Counted from the first letter of the stretch, positions 1 to 12,375 are shown. The stretch is DNA of 64,000 bases from Physcia stellaris (GCA_018902385.1 JABSSW010000004.1:372001-436000); one strand, 5' to 3'. Notes: a model not told the origin generated them from the sequence alone. Numbers and translations are program-made.

Positions 1-120
1 GCTGGATCCTCCGGCGATGCCTGGGGTGGCGGGTCTTCTTCAGCTGCTCCTGCTGCTGTATCTGAAGTTGCACCAGCTGATGCCTGGGCCGCTCAGCCTC
101 AAACTACATTAGCCTGGTAA
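1..120 (+). CDS. C-terminal end of a gene entering from the left; possibly 40S ribosomal protein S0 (uS2)
   Basis: Frame 1 is open from base 1 to a TAA at 118-120 and encodes about 39 residues rich in Ala, Ser, Gly and Trp (GDAWGGG, ADAWAAQPQ, ending LAW). Repeated short Trp/Ala motifs in a low-complexity acidic-poor tail resemble the C-terminal tails of the uS2/RPSA (Rps0) ribosomal protein family, but the conserved globular part lies outside the window, so the identification is a guess. The sequence directly shows only a coding-like C terminus and its stop codon. Any other protein with an Ala/Trp-rich tail would look the same. Confidence 0.35.
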   Translation, partial: AGSSGDAWGGGSSSAAPAAVSEVAPADAWAAQPQTTLAW

Positions 121-701
121 AGCTCTCGGCGTAACGGCGCTAAGGTAGGAAGTCTCTTTGCGGGCACGACAAGGTCTCGATTGCCGAATAGGAGGTAGAT
201 AGGACTACGATTTCCGGGACAGTATCACAAGGGTAGTTACTCATCAGCACCAGCAGTACTAGGCTAAGGATGGGGTTGAGGTTATGAGCTACAACAGGTT
301 GTAAGTGGACTCAGGCATACGGGAAGACTTTTGCCTGCAGAGTCTGCTTATGCAAAATCCAGACTAGTTCCGATATAGAGTCCAAATAAGAACAAGAAAG
401 CTACCTGCTCATCCTCGTTCATCCTTTGTCACCCAGTGAATTCATCTGCAAAAGAATACACCAGCAACATGGCAAATACCCATCTAAGTAGTCTACAGAT
501 CACCCATGGAGTTACCTCGACATTAAACAGTGTGGCAAGAGAGAACAGCCAAATGCATGAAGCACAAATTATTCACAAATGTGTTGATGTTGCCCAAACT
601 AGCCCTTATTCATCGCGAAATTGCGCTACTTCAATGACATCCTGACAATAAACATAATCGAAACGTAAATATTCATCTTCCGCACCCACTTCATCGAGAC
701 A
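121..701. other. Intergenic, 3' region of the left gene and 5' region of the next
   Basis: No supported gene. A 69-codon open frame at 436-645 has no recognisable features and is probably chance. Confidence 0.5.
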
Positions 702-3440
702 ATGGCGAACAATGACAATAGCAGCGCCGACCGCCAACAGGGGAGCACGAACCTCCCTACTATCTTAGAGCGAGAGGCAAACCGAGTTATTAGCGATCAG
801 TACAATAAGCTCTACGCTCAAGCGTCCGCCATCGGTGGAATTGAAGGCCACAAACATCTAAGCCAAGGTTACCGCACCGCCAGAAACCAGGCCTACGAAG
901 TCATCGACGAACGGAATACCGAATTAACCAACGCAACAGAGGTATTTGATGAGCCAAGAAGCGTCAAGCGCAATAGGATGAAGCACATGGACAACGGAGC
1001 TGAGAGCCGTGAGTTTCCCTTGCAACTTATCACCACTGCGTGATACGTCTTTTAACACACTCCTGCTAACCTCCAAGATGCAGCAACTGATGGACGCAGC
1101 GGCGCCGCTCGCGGGTTGAGTTTCGGAGCTGCGCTGAATAAAGTGCCAGCCCCTATTTGGACGAAACACAAGCCCGTCGTGCCCAATATCCAGATTCCGG
1201 AGCCTGGCGAGATGGGTGATCCCAAGCTCCCGTCGATCAATGAACAGCTTGCGCGTCTGTCTGCCACGGAGCCGCAACATGCGAATATGGGTCTTGGTAA
1301 GTGATACTTGGATCTTTCCGTCTTGTCACTCCAGATGGAACCCAGCTATACCATCTGAGGCGACATCTCTGCCCTTTTATCTTGATCTCCCTTTCGTCTC
1401 TATTTGAACCCCTAATTACCTGCCGCGATATGGGTCAAGAAACAAATGAAAGAAAGCGTACTGAGTTTCGGATTCTCTAGGTATGGACCTTCAGCGTGCG
1501 CAATCCCAATCACGCCATGGCATCGACCCTTTCGAGACCGATCCATACAAAGACAAAGCCGACGAGATTGGCCTTTCCCATGGATTTGCAGGCAAAGGTT
1601 TTTTGGAAAACGCATTGAGGCCTCTGGGTTGGCACGAGGGTGATCCTCCCATCAACCACGATGAAGCCCGTCAACTCTTCGATTATACCCGTGATCGGCA
1701 AAAGGAGGCACTGCAGCGAGAGTATGACAGGATTGGGCGCATGAATATTTCGGCACAACAATCCCTGAGAAAGCAGACAGACGATGCTTGGACGGAAGCG
1801 TACAATTTTGACAAATTCGTTCTCAAGAAACGAAAGGAAATTTACACCGCCTACCTCCAGCGCGAAGTCGAGAAGGAATACGAGCAGCGGATCCGTGATA
1901 CTCACGCTGCGCTCTACCCGTCCTTGTCAGCACATCACGTTCAGACAGGTATGTTCAGTGAAGCGATACTTCGAACATTCATCAGGCGATGATGGATTGA
2001 AATGGGACCACAATCCCTTAGCAATGCGATTCATCGCTATGAAGGCAATCATCTTGCTGACTTACTACGTGAACAGACATCCTTCGACTTCCCTCCGGTG
2101 TTCCTAATTTCATCAGCCCCGGTGTACTAGATCCAAGGCTAGTATTGCAATCATTCCACGCATGTTATACGCAGTACACAGCAAACAAGGAGAAGATCAG
2201 CCGTTGGAACGATGCCAACGAGTATCTCATGACTTCATTCAATACCGTTTACGGAGACGTCGTTCAAAACGCAAATCAGCTATGTAACTCGGAAACTCGC
2301 GAGCTGGGCCACAGCAGGAACGGAGTACCTGTATTTGAGGTTCCGGAGCCACCATTGTTTGGATCACCGGAGCCTGGGACTCGGGTCTCCTCAGATAGAC
2401 TGGACGTCAACGGACGCCCCCTGGCATCCCCACTTCCCTTATTCCCGCTGCCGGAAACTCGTGATCGTGGACTTCCAAGCGATCGTCAATCGTTGACAGT
2501 TCCGCGCATGAGCCAATCACGTACTCCTAGTGTTGCGGATGGGCATGTTGAAGATCGTGATTCTTTAACAATGCCTCGTGGATGTTCTGTAGAGAGTCAG
2601 AATACCTCGGAGTATCCCAACCCAGCATTGATGTCACTCAACAGCAATTCTCTGGGGATGGCCAATGGCCAAGGAAATGGATCCAGACCTGTGACGCCGC
2701 AACCGCGGAAAGGGCGTAGCACTGTGGCTTCAAGGAAGGTCTCGACTCCTACTTCGAAGAAGCCAACGACTCCAGCCTCTAAAAAGGTAGTACTCAAGCA
2801 CTCTCATGCTCCGACACAATGATGCTAATCACAATCATAGGGAACGCTCAAGCCTCAATCTGCAACTCGGCAGCAAGCGCAACCTTGGTACCAAGCTGAG
2901 ATGGAAGCCGCCAACCTACCAACACATCGACCTACCAGAGAATTCATGGAAGAAACCATTAGGGAAGCTATGGCTGAGAAGAAGAAGTCGAAGGCGGCTG
3001 CATCAAAAGGGTCTACTCCGTCAAAACGCCGTCGTAAGATGAGCCCGGTCGACATAAAGAAAGGCATTGTAATCTCGGATTCCGCCGCTCAGGCCTTGAA
3101 TAAGTTAGGAGTTCCTTGGGTTGACAATCCAGCTCAACCAAATGGTGCACCTGTCGCTCAAATGGCACAAGCTGTGGGAGGAGCGAGTTCCACAGGAACG
3201 ACTGCAATCCCAAGCCAGGCGCAAGTGCCGCAAGATCGCGCCTCAACGGCCAGTACCGGAGCTCCGGCCGCACCTTCTACGGTCTCAGCCAGCCCGTTTC
3301 TTTCCATTTCCAACACTACTAGTGAGCTCAGCAGCCTTGAGGATACCAATGATGAGACGTACGTGCCAAGTGTGAAGCGCAAGGCGACGGGGTTGGGCTC
3401 GGCCAAAAAGCGTTCCAAGAATGAGGGTAAAGATGAGTGA
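702..3440 (+). CDS. Unknown fungal protein, 5 exons, long disordered basic C terminus
   Basis: Proposed exons are 702-1008, 1078-1296, 1481-1948, 2143-2786 and 2841-3440, giving about 745 aa with all phases compatible. The donors are GTGAGT, GTAAGT, GTATGT and GTAGTA. The first ATG follows a CT/AC-rich leader. Residues 1-330 are mixed and charged, with an ordered-looking helical stretch in exon 3 (LQREVEKEYEQRI). Exons 4 and 5 encode a Ser/Pro/Thr-rich region with Lys-rich patches such as KKKSKAAASK and SKRRRKMSPVD, resembling nuclear localisation signals. A short ordered segment, SAAQALNKLGVPWVDN, lies near 3090. I do not recognise any domain. A nuclear or chromatin-associated role is only suggested by the basic patches. 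Splice sites are read by eye; the acceptor of intron 1 (CTAAC then AAG) is the least certain. Confidence 0.7.
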
Positions 3441-3802
3441 GGGGGGAAGTTTTGATCTCATTTGTGATAGAGAAGGAGATACACCTTGTTATTTGCGTTA
3501 GTTTCTCGTCAGCCGGTGCCAATAATGTCCATCAATGAAGGTGTCCAAAGACGTTGATTGGGGTTGCGGTCAGATTTTACTTCGTTTGCACCTCCATTCG
3601 TGGCTAAAGAGCCGTGTTTTTACCAAAGGTTTTGGTGCGTGGTTGTTGAAATACCAGAAGGACATCATCTCTTCGTCCAGACTCCTCACTTTCTTGCGTC
3701 CATACTCCTGCCTGCTTGTTCAATCTTACATTTCAAAGCATGGTTGGTGACTGTGCTTCTAACTCATTGTCTGGTAATAAATGATGCTATTTCTTAGCAT
3801 AC

Positions 3803-3974
3803 ACCGACAGATCTACGGTTACCCGACTTGAGGCCGAAGCAGAAGATGATGTTTTCTCCATGTCGAATTCACACCGTCTTCATATGCTTTGTACCAAACA
3901 CGGGTGAGCGTACTATTATGATATCGGTGGTGATGCATAGGAGGCAGATGAGCACCTCACCAGACCATGGAATA
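3803..3974 (+). repeat. Dispersed repeat family 2, copy 1
   Basis: This segment matches 55447-55614 in direct orientation. Both begin with ACCGACAGA, then CTACGGTTACCCGACT, diverge in the middle, and share GTGGTGATG, GAGGCA, AGCACC and CATGG towards the end, at almost the same spacing (172 and 168 bp). No terminal inverted repeats or coding capacity are evident. It may be a SINE-like, MITE-like or solo-LTR remnant. Confidence 0.55.
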
Positions 3975-4509
3975 GGAGGCTCTGAACGTCAGTTGCCTCA
4001 TTGATCGACTCAGCAATCGTGGCTTCCTCTTTCATTCGATCAACTTCAGACAGATAGCTTTCAACGCCCACATATACCTCAGCACTGCACACTGGCCTAC
4101 TAAGTGCAATGCAATTGTGGATTGCATCAAGCAGAAAGAATCATCCCATGGCCTTATATGCCACTGACTAGCCGACCCCATGGGGCCTTGATTGACGAAT
4201 CACTGAATTGTCAAACTCATCCTCAAATACTCTCGTCTACTTGGGATACCGAATACAACCTTTGGGATCGGAAACATTGTAGGACCAACGGTGACCTGGT
4301 TTCTCATATTGTTGTAGCAGCTGCACCTGTGATTGTCGAATCCTGATTTATTCCACTTGATTGTGCTTCGTGGCATGAATTTCATGTCATGAATAACGGA
4401 GACAGGACGTAAACAAGCCTGTCACGCATATCTTCGCTCAACTACTATTTGGTCTAGACATCCAGCAGAGTAAAACTGCTAAGGCCCCATGATTCCGCCG
4501 TGTTTCAAA

Positions 4510-4733
4510 CACTCGCCCCGGACAGAAATGAGTGCGAATAGAAGATAAGAATCACATACTCTCATGTCAAATCACGTCTACCCCCCTTTGGAATTCAGAA
4601 CGTAATCCGATATGAATGAAGTTCTAGATTGGCCGTGTTTCCGAATTCGGGCTATCGTTGATTCATTGCGTTTGGGTGGATGATTGTAATCATCTGAGAT
4701 GAGATCCGCACTGAGTTCTGCCAGGGCCGAGTG
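4510..4733 (-). mobile_element. Short TIR element (MITE-like), copy A, inverted relative to copies B and C
   Basis: The element is bounded by CACTCGCCCCGGACAGAA on the left and the reverse complement of CACTCGGCCCTGGCAGAA on the right. This gives terminal inverted repeats of about 30 bp that continue as AGTGCG. The flanking bases read AAA on both sides, a possible 3-bp target duplication. The internal sequence matches 7416-7602 and 10709-10921 in reverse orientation, including GATAGCCCGAAT and TCTAGAACT. It has no coding capacity. Length and structure fit a non-autonomous DNA transposon. Confidence 0.8.
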
Positions 4734-4980
4734 AAAGCACCGTCATTCGGACTTCGTAGTCCCGCACATCGGGCCGAGCGCGAAATGAAAAGCTTCATCA
4801 CTTCGAGTGGCGAAGGTGTTGTTTACTTTTCCATGCCTTACCTCGCGCTTGTTTATCTGCTTCTTTCTTGATACATTCAAATCTTCTTCAACATTAGTCA
4901 CATTCTTCGTCTCGCAGAAACCTCAACGGAGCTAGCTGAGCTCGCTGAGGCTCTCGAACGACAACCTCCGCTTCGACATC

Positions 4981-6976
4981 ATGATCAATAAAGCTGATTT
5001 CTCAGTGAGCATTCGCTCCGGCCTCAATGGCCCCGTCATGACAGAGTACGATACTGAGCCAGGCCCTATCACGGTGTGTATCGAGGCCATAACTGGAACC
5101 ATCTTATGTCCACAAATAACCATACATGAGAATTTCAATTGGCATGGAGCTGACGGCTTGTACGTGGCGGTCCGTTATGGCTCTAAACCTTATCAGCTAG
5201 TACTTTGGGTACCAAAGCCCACTTCTGATGGGAACGACGATTGGAGCTTTCAGATACCTGGCATGAATGTCCTGGACACAGCCACGAAGCAACTCGTTGG
5301 CTATGAGTATCATTTCGCGGATCTAGAAGTAAGTGATTTTCGCAGATAGCCGCGAAAGTACCATCAACTCTTGAATGTCATTGAAGTGCAGGCTAGATAC
5401 ATCCAATTTCGAAAGATGGCTTTCTTCAATGAGGTTTTCGGAAGACAGGCCGCAAAGAGTTTGCTATCTTCTGCATACTGCTATCAAACCCGCAAGGAAG
5501 CATTACTGACCTTACTATGTAGATTTCGAATTGCGACATAATGTCTGCAGAATGTCGTGTCCCCAAGGGCAATGATGATGTTTACCTTGGTTCTATATGG
5601 GTCAGCGTAAGGCGGGTGAAGGTCAAGGCTGGTCTGACTCCTACCTCTATCGCAAGTCACACGCCTCCAGATCCATCTCAGAAGACATGTCGGCACTCTG
5701 TCGCTATTGCACAGAAAGGTATTAGACACACTATAAAGTAAGTCGTTCCCAGCAGAAATGCTCCACATCACTAATAGTGATGAGTAGGGCAAAGCAGGTA
5801 GCGCCTTTTGACATGGGTACGATAGTCTCGGATCCAAAGCCAGAAGCTTTTATTGATCTCGAAAACCCGGAGGGTCGTTGGATGAACTCGATCTTCTTCT
5901 TTCGCCCTCGAGGTAAATGATCCAAACCCTGGTATCAGTTGAGGCAACTGACATCGAGATCTAGAACGGTTAGCAAAAGTCATGAATAGTGGATCAGAAT
6001 CCGAGCTACCGGGGTCACAACCTGGACAAAACACCGATATACCGCCTCAGGGTGTGAAAATCGCAACGTCTGAACCTACCTCGAGTTCAACAACACTTGC
6101 CCCAACTGCTATCAAGCGACGAAAGCAACCACGGGTAACCCAGAACGGCGCCGAGGAAAGCTCAAGTCTCCACGACACTACGAGCCCCAAGCACAAGAGG
6201 CCTAGGAGAGCCGTGGTTATCAGATCGAGTGATACACAGCAACATTCTGTAGGCTCAGGTCCCTCCAAAGCTAAGCCTCACGAAGTCACAAATGATGCCA
6301 GCAATGAGAAAGACGAGACCGAGGATGTCGACGGAGAGACAGAACGCGAGCAGTTACTGAATGCGTTCACGAAGCAGGCCAATCAGCCAAAGCCTTCAAC
6401 AAAAGACCGTCGTAATCTTCCAGCTCCAAATCCGAGCCCACCATCAAAAACCCGCTCAGCAAAGCCAGATCTCAGCTCGATTCTCACCAAAGAGTATCAA
6501 AAGCTGCGAGAGGCGAGTAATGCCAATCGTCGCTCGAAACAGAAGAACAAACATCCTCCCAAGTCGGCCAGCATCTCTTCGAATCAAAGCGTCGAGTCTT
6601 TCACCTTGAGAGCTACAATCCCCGAAACACAGTTTGCATCGATGGACCAGATTACTCCACCGCAAGAAGATGACCGCTCTGGATCCACGGAGTCGTCTCG
6701 CCTGACCTCACCTGCTCCCGCAGAAGAGCCTGCACTGAAGCCTTCAATTTCTGATCTGGAGATCCAAACCTTACGTGTAAGTTTTTACATTCTCCCTCTT
6801 CTTCATTGATGCAATACACTAACAAAGGAAATAGGCAAAAAAGGCACGTCTTCAGGAACAGCTGAAGCTCAAGCTACAGGTATCCCCTCGTTTTCGACAG
6901 CAGTTCGTAAATGGTGTAGCCGCTAACTCGACGTCAGGCCGAGTGCGATGAACTTGAGCGCCAACTCCATGAATAG
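4981..6976 (+). CDS. DUF7918-domain protein with disordered basic C-terminal half
   Basis: Six exons: 4981-5328, 5523-5737, 5788-5912, 5965-6776, 6835-6879 and 6938-6976. They give about 527 aa with every phase compatible. Residues 1-230 match the layout I know for the fungal DUF7918 domain: a start SVSIRSGLNGPVMTEYD, then CIEAITG, W..ADGLYVAVRYG, a central YHFADLE, LGSIWVSVRRV, and a closing MNSIFFFRPR. The function of that domain is unknown. Residues 240-500 are Ser/Pro/Lys-rich and probably disordered (KRPRRAVV, SKQKNKHPP). Two tiny last exons encode a short charged helix (AKKARLQEQLKLKLQAECDE) that may form a coiled coil. The domain assignment is from memory of the family pattern; the exon chain is read directly. 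Confidence 0.75.
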
Positions 6977-8032
6977 GAACAACCTCTTGCAGGAAGGTGT
7001 TCGAATCGACGCCGTCGATGGATATCCCAATATGAACAGGAGGAAAACGAGAGCGAGCGCAGCGGCTAGTGCGTGGGAGTGCCGTCTGGGCGTTTCTTTC
7101 AGTCTATGGATAATAGATCCACTTACGGTCTTTCTTTCGGTTCACAGAAAGAGTCCACTTATGATGTCGCAGACGTTGTCGGGGATAGGGGGCTTTACCT
7201 GATGAGCTTCTCTGCTGGCGTAAGCGAGGGCACAGAGAAAGGCGTCTCGTGGTCATCTCCGGACAGATAGAGGACCATCCATCCACTTTTTTCTTTTCTC
7301 TCAAGCCATCGCGATGCAACTTGGCCTAGCGGTATCTAGACAAATCAAGAGATTCAAAACCCACCACTTCCATCAGTATTTTCATGCCCCTTAATGACCA
7401 CCGTGATCCAAGACTCCCTCGGCCCTGGCAAAATCGAGTACGGGCATCCATCCCGACCGAATGAACCAACGATAGCCCGAATGCGGGAACACGGTCGATC
7501 TAGAACTCCATTCATATCGGATTGGGTTCTGAGTTCCAGAGAGGGGTAGGCGTGTTTTGGTGTGAGAGTTCTATCCGCACTCGATTCTGTCCGGGGTGAG
7601 TGGGGCTCGGTGTCAGCCTTGAGGACTAAGGAGGAGCTGCATTGACATGGATTCGTGAATCTGGAAAGGTGACTTTGAGATAACCACGATCACGCCAGCG
7701 GTGACGAACAATGCCCGACTGTCCCTTGCGATTCCTACACCAAGACCACGAACCCCCTAAAGGAATGAGGGGCGGCACGTCTCCATTTCAGATCTTACGT
7801 GAGTTTGTAGAGCCTGTGTAGGTATGCAAATCGCTCACACGTATGTATGTATAGCAAATAACCCCCCAACTCCAAGCTGGTATCTCCACCCGCCCAGAAA
7901 CCCATGCATGTATGCTGTGTGTGATATCAACCGCCCAAATCCCAAACGCCACGCTATAACCCATCAAATGTATCTCCCGCCCAAAAACGCCGTGCAATGC
8001 TCGCTCAGGGAAAGCAAACCCCAGTCGTAATG
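6977..8032. other. Intergenic, 1.1 kb, tail-to-tail region with TIR element copy B
   Basis: The interval lies between convergent genes. It contains the short TIR element at 7416-7602. Nothing else was recognised; small open frames here have no coding features. Confidence 0.5.
7416..7602 (+). mobile_element. Short TIR element (MITE-like), copy B
   Basis: The left end CCCTCGGCCCTGGCAAAATC pairs with the reverse complement of the right end, CACTCACCCCGGACAGAATC, with few mismatches. Internal blocks GATAGCCCGAAT, TCTAGAACTCCATTCATATC and GGGTAGGCGTG match copies A and C. This copy is about 187 bp, shorter than A (224) and C (213), through small internal deletions. It is non-coding, and no clear target duplication remains. 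Confidence 0.8.
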
Positions 8033-9566
8033 TCATATCAGAGCCATGCTCTTCGCATCATACGCTATGCCGGTATCTTTCGCAAATACGCCGTCCGCTT
8101 GGTGCTCCTCCTCACCCCGCTCCTCCCACGCAACGGGCGGTAACGCGCCGTAGCTATCCCCCGTCTCGACCTCGAGCTTGCGCCTCTCGATCGCCTCTGC
8201 GAGCGCCCACCTCTTCATCAGCCTCTTCTTCCTAGCTCCGAAATCGCGCCTTAGTTCGTCTTCCTCGGCTTGATACGCGCTTTCCAGCTCCACGAGCTGC
8301 TTCCTGTGATCATTTGACAGCGCTTCCAATTCCGCCTCTTGCTTCGCGCTGATACGCTCGAGCTGCTTGCCCTGCTTCTCCCTGAGCACGTTGATGCGGG
8401 ATTTATGCAGATTGTCCATGCCGTTGCGGATGTGGTACTGCTGTTCCAGCTGGTGGTAGTCCTTCCTCGTGACCACTCTCGTCGGCATCCCGGCGATGTT
8501 GCTCCGCGGATTGCAGTACGCTTGCATGTGCTTCAGTTTTGTCTCGCACCCTTGCCTTTCCAATTCCAGCGCTTTGTTGAGGTCTACTTCGGCGGAGAGA
8601 TGGCGGTGTTCGAGGGAGACGAGGGCTTCGGCGTGCCGCTCTTGGAGGATGCGTTCTTGCTCCAGGTACCGGTTCAGGAGGTCACGCTTTGCTTCTGAGT
8701 GCTTGAAGGAAGCGAGGCGGTGTTGGTCTTCTTCGAAGCGGATGAAGCGGGCTTGTTCGTCCAGCTGGGATGCTCGGAGCTGGCGGAGTTGGATGTTGTT
8801 CATGCTTCTGTGACGGGCAGCGAGGTTTTCTTGGTATTGAGTTGGGGAAGCGGGTTGTGCAATGGGATGTATCCGTGGTGGTACATCAGGGGATCGAGGT
8901 ATTGTAATCTTGGGAGGTGTTTGTCGGAGAGGGATGGATTCGTCCGTTCGTGGGCGATGTTGAGCTGCTGGTCGTATGGGTCTGACGGCTTGCATGGTGT
9001 GGATGGCGAAGGGTAGGGCTGGGATAGGTGAGTCTATCGTCTTTCGCCGCCGAAGGGCTGAAATGCGCCTGAGTCCCCGCTTGAATCTCATATACGAGGA
9101 CTTACTCGAGGATGCCGAGTGGAGGGACGAGGCGGGCGAGGTGAAAGAAGCTGTTGCTAGCGACGAGGTTTGGGTAGGTCCTTGCTGTCCGCTTGAGCTG
9201 TCCGAGGGGGACTGACTCGAATGTGAGTTCCGTGAGGGTGGAGGCTGTGACTCGACATCCGATGGAGCTGTTACCGACAGGGCAGAGACATTGCTGGTGA
9301 CGATATCGAGAGTGGTCTTCGGTTCTTGAGGTACATTGATGCCTAGCCTTGAGAAAGTCAGTAAATGGTAAGTGAGGACAAGATGTGAAGATTCACTTGA
9401 GGGCCATCTGGAGGAAAGAGTGATCCAGATCATCCTCAGTAGCAAGCCCTTGCAACCGAAGGACCATCATTTTGTAGGTATCGTTGTCGATTGCCACTGG
9501 ATGTTGCAAAGAAGCTTCATTGAGATGCTGCATGGCGGAGATCGACGGCGTTGGATCGACAGCCAT
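8033..9566 (-). CDS. Unknown coiled-coil protein, 2 exons
   Basis: Exon 1 is 9566-9397 and exon 2 is 9347-8033, joined by a 49-nt intron (donor GTGAAT, acceptor CTCAAG), giving about 494 aa. The ATG at 9566 starts MAVDPTPSISAMQHLNEASL; the open frame begins slightly upstream at a TTG, which I rejected. The N-terminal 60 residues include an acidic helix (ATEDDLDHSFLQMALK) of the kind seen in ubiquitin-binding motifs, but this is speculative. Residues 70-210 are Ser/Pro-rich with a basic patch (RFKRGLRRISALRRRK). Residues 240-470 are strongly helical and charged, a long coiled coil. It ends near ETGDSYGALPPVAW followed by a short tail. I know similar uncharacterised proteins in ascomycetes but no assigned function. 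Confidence 0.75.
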
Positions 9567-10708
9567 TGCAGGCAGGTTCAAAGGCTAGACTCTCTGCACA
9601 GACTAGGTGATAATGTACAGCATGGCGGGAAGGGCGTCATTCAGATAAGCTTTGGCGTTGTTGTCTCAGCGCCGATCTGGTTGGTGCTCTTGTGCGGAAA
9701 GCAACGAGGGGAAAAGGTGAAGGATAGAGGTGAAGTGAAGTAACTTCTTAATCAGGCGAGTGATGTTTGGCCCTGTTCTGTCTTTCACCGCTGAAGAGGA
9801 TGTTTCAGAGTCATTATGACGCTTAGGGCATCTCTGTGGCTTTTACCCGACTGGGGAAACATCTTGCCGAAACGTCATGCATCAAGCACCCAAATCGCCG
9901 AAGCCTGCAAGATCTTCTACCCAATTTGACTGAACACAGTGATTCAGCAGCAAGACGATCAATTGACATGGTATGAACAACTGATCCTCGATGCGCTCTG
10001 ATGTTCTGTAGTAGACCTGGACAGACCTCTTGCCAATGGTGACCAGAGACCTCTGCAGCCTGGGTCTTCAATCCGTATGAGCAAGCTTGGCGAAGTTCAG
10101 GATGCTAGACTGATGCGATAAGATTCTTTGGACGAGACCTCATGGAAATCTGATTACACTGCTCCGTATCTACGCGGTGACGAGCGAAGCCACACGCTCC
10201 TTTCTCAATGCTGAGCCCTTCCATTTTATTCAAACTACACTGTAGGGATTCAGACCGTTTCAAGAAGCTGCTACAAGCACATTCCACATGTTATCGAAAG
10301 TTGACAGTCAACGATGGCATCTACATGAACCCAGACAACCCTCAATCATAGATTCCTTTCTATATGATGACTACCTGGGATTACTTTGGGGTGCCTGCAT
10401 CCGTTACGCTGTTTCCAAATCATGTTTCACATGTTTCCAAGCTTTGACCTTGACTTGATTCAAACTTTACCTTTACTTACTCATGATTCAGGGCAATAAT
10501 GGAGGCGAAAGCTTATGTGCTAAACCCGAAAACTTTGAGCAAGTGATGGTGGAAACGAAGGTGGTGTTTGCATCACCATACGGTCTGGGCCCTTCTGTTG
10601 GATTTACGTTTATGTTCCATGGATGCACAATCATCAATGGGGTCTGCATTGGCCGGAGGAGCAGAGAAGTAGACATGATGCTGGACACACCTATCTCATC
10701 CTTTGAGA

Positions 10709-10921
10709 CACTCGGCCGTGTAAGAATTGAGTGCGGGTCCCATCTCAGATGATCACAATCCATCCAAACCGAATGAACCAACGATAGCCCGAATTTGGAA
10801 AAATGGCCAATCTAGAACTCCACTCATATCAGATTACTTTCTGAAATCCAAAGACGGGTAAGCGTGATTTGACAAGTGATTCCTATTTTCTATGTGCACT
10901 TATTTCTGTTTGGGGCGAGTG
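10709..10921 (+). mobile_element. Short TIR element (MITE-like), copy C
   Basis: The left end CACTCGGCCGTGTAAGAATT and right end (reverse complement CACTCGCCCCAAACAGAAAT) form degenerate inverted repeats. The interior matches copies A and B (GAATGAACCAACGATAGCCC, TCTAGAACTCCACTCATATC). It carries more C-to-T-type differences from the others than they do from each other. It is non-coding. Target duplication is unclear (AGA versus AGG). Confidence 0.78.
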
Positions 10922-11922
10922 AGGGTCTGGCATGATTACCAAATCTTCGCGAAACTCAAAGGTCGTCCACTTTGCTTGAGGATCTACCTCCATCTATCGG
11001 TGGAATCGAGGGTACGCTGTCCAACAATCAGGGAGCTAAGCAGCCGGCTTCGCAGCTCCAATTCAAAGCCTTGAATCAATGAAATAAAGGTGTTTCTGAA
11101 CTGATACATACACGACACCGTAGGAAAGCAGCTTGAGGCCAGATCTCCGGACCCGGAAAAGCTCATCCTCACATCTCCCAAACCCAGAGTAGACCATGAA
11201 TTAGTACAAGTAGAAGCGTACCTTAGTTCCAAGGTGCCGCTAACGTGGTGCTGACCGTTGAAGCTGACGAAACTGCTGGAAGGCAAGGAATGAACCAACA
11301 TGAAGTAAAGGAAAATGAACGAACCGTTGAACGCTTATGTTAAATCTAACATTCGCAGTGTTGCATATTCAGCATAGGACTCCCGTTGTTTTTACTGGTG
11401 TGGCAACCTAGACCATCGAGGGCGCATTCTAGAAGTTCGTAAACACACTCAAGGGCTGGGAATCGTGACAAATAATAATCCAGATCCACCAAAAGCGTCG
11501 GGGTTCTCCGTCAGTCTGTCAGATAAGAGCTCGCAGGAATGCGTTGGTTCTTTTGCTTTGTAAGCTGCGAAAGATTCACACGGTCATCATCACAAAATTG
11601 AGCCGACGGGTGATGATTCCCTCAACTACGAGCAATGTGGAAGTTCGCCCCCGGGTGAGAAAAGAAATTATCATCGAGCGTCAGTGCGTGTTTTACGAGT
11701 CGAGCCTTACCGCTAAGGGCAAGAGATAGCGGCTCACAGGGATGGTATGGTGGCGGTGAGGTGAGAACGTGGAGATTAACGCTAAGGACGTCTGGAAAGG
11801 CATCGGCAAGGGTAGTTCGTTGCCCATGCGCTTCAATTATCTCCCACAACAAGCGGCATTAACGTAATCATTAGCAGCTTACCGTGGCTATCGAAGGTTG
11901 ATCGCAAGAAAAATCGCGAGGG

Positions 11923-12375
11923 TCAATCCACGGTCCGTGTGCAGCGGCTGGAATTGCGGATTGAGAAGTTCTTCATCCTTTCAGCATCGCCCTTGACTCT
12001 TGAGGAACGGTGGGGAACCTGGAAATAGAGATCTGCGACTAGGGTGGATTCACATCCCAGACACGGATCAGGTACCATGACTGTTTCATTCGACGATAGC
12101 TGCTGAGTCATCATGCCTCCGCGACAACCTCCCCATCGATTGGCCCTCCAACCGCACTCCTTATCCTTGTGCTCCCGCCGGTTCGAACGGCACACCACTA
12201 AAAAGTCCCCCAAGAATTTGGGGAATGACCTTGCCGTAAGCTCGTAAGCCTGTTGGATCCAAATCTCGTATCTTTCCGCGCCGTCAGATTTCATGGCCTC
12301 TCTCTCACACTCAGGGGCGTGCAGCTCGAGCGGGGGAAGTTGCACATGATTCATATAGTCGGGGTGTGCCCGCAT
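11923..12375 (-). CDS. Doubtful open frame, 150 aa
   Basis: An ATG-initiated minus-strand frame begins MRAHPDYMNHVQLPPLELHA and continues through a fairly protein-like first 75 residues (EIWIQQAYELTARSFPKFLG), then becomes low-quality Cys/Gly/Arg sequence. There is no recognisable domain or supporting neighbour. It could be the first exon of a short gene with a missed intron, or chance. Confidence 0.25.
   Translation of the reverse strand: MRAHPDYMNHVQLPPLELHAPECEREAMKSDGAERYEIWIQQAYELTARSFPKFLGDFLVVCRSNRREHKDKECGWRANRWGGCRGGMMTQQLSSNETVMVPDPCLGCESTLVADLYFQVPHRSSRVKGDAERMKNFSIRNSSRCTRTVD

Larger units (their letters stand above)
3441..4980. other. Intergenic, 1.5 kb, carries two dispersed repeats
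   Basis: No gene is supported. The interval holds a copy of repeat family 2 (3803-3974) and an inverted copy of the short TIR element (4510-4733). The last 200 bp before the next ATG (4981) are CT-rich, as expected for a fungal promoter/5' UTR. Confidence 0.5.

Noticed and set aside
120-260. Phrase GTAACGGCGCTAAGGTAGG resembling part of large-subunit rRNA
   Set aside because: The match is a few words only, and neighbouring conserved rRNA sequence is absent.
12160-12200. GGTTCGAA word suggestive of a tRNA T-loop
   Set aside because: No acceptor stem, D-arm or anticodon arm can be drawn around it.
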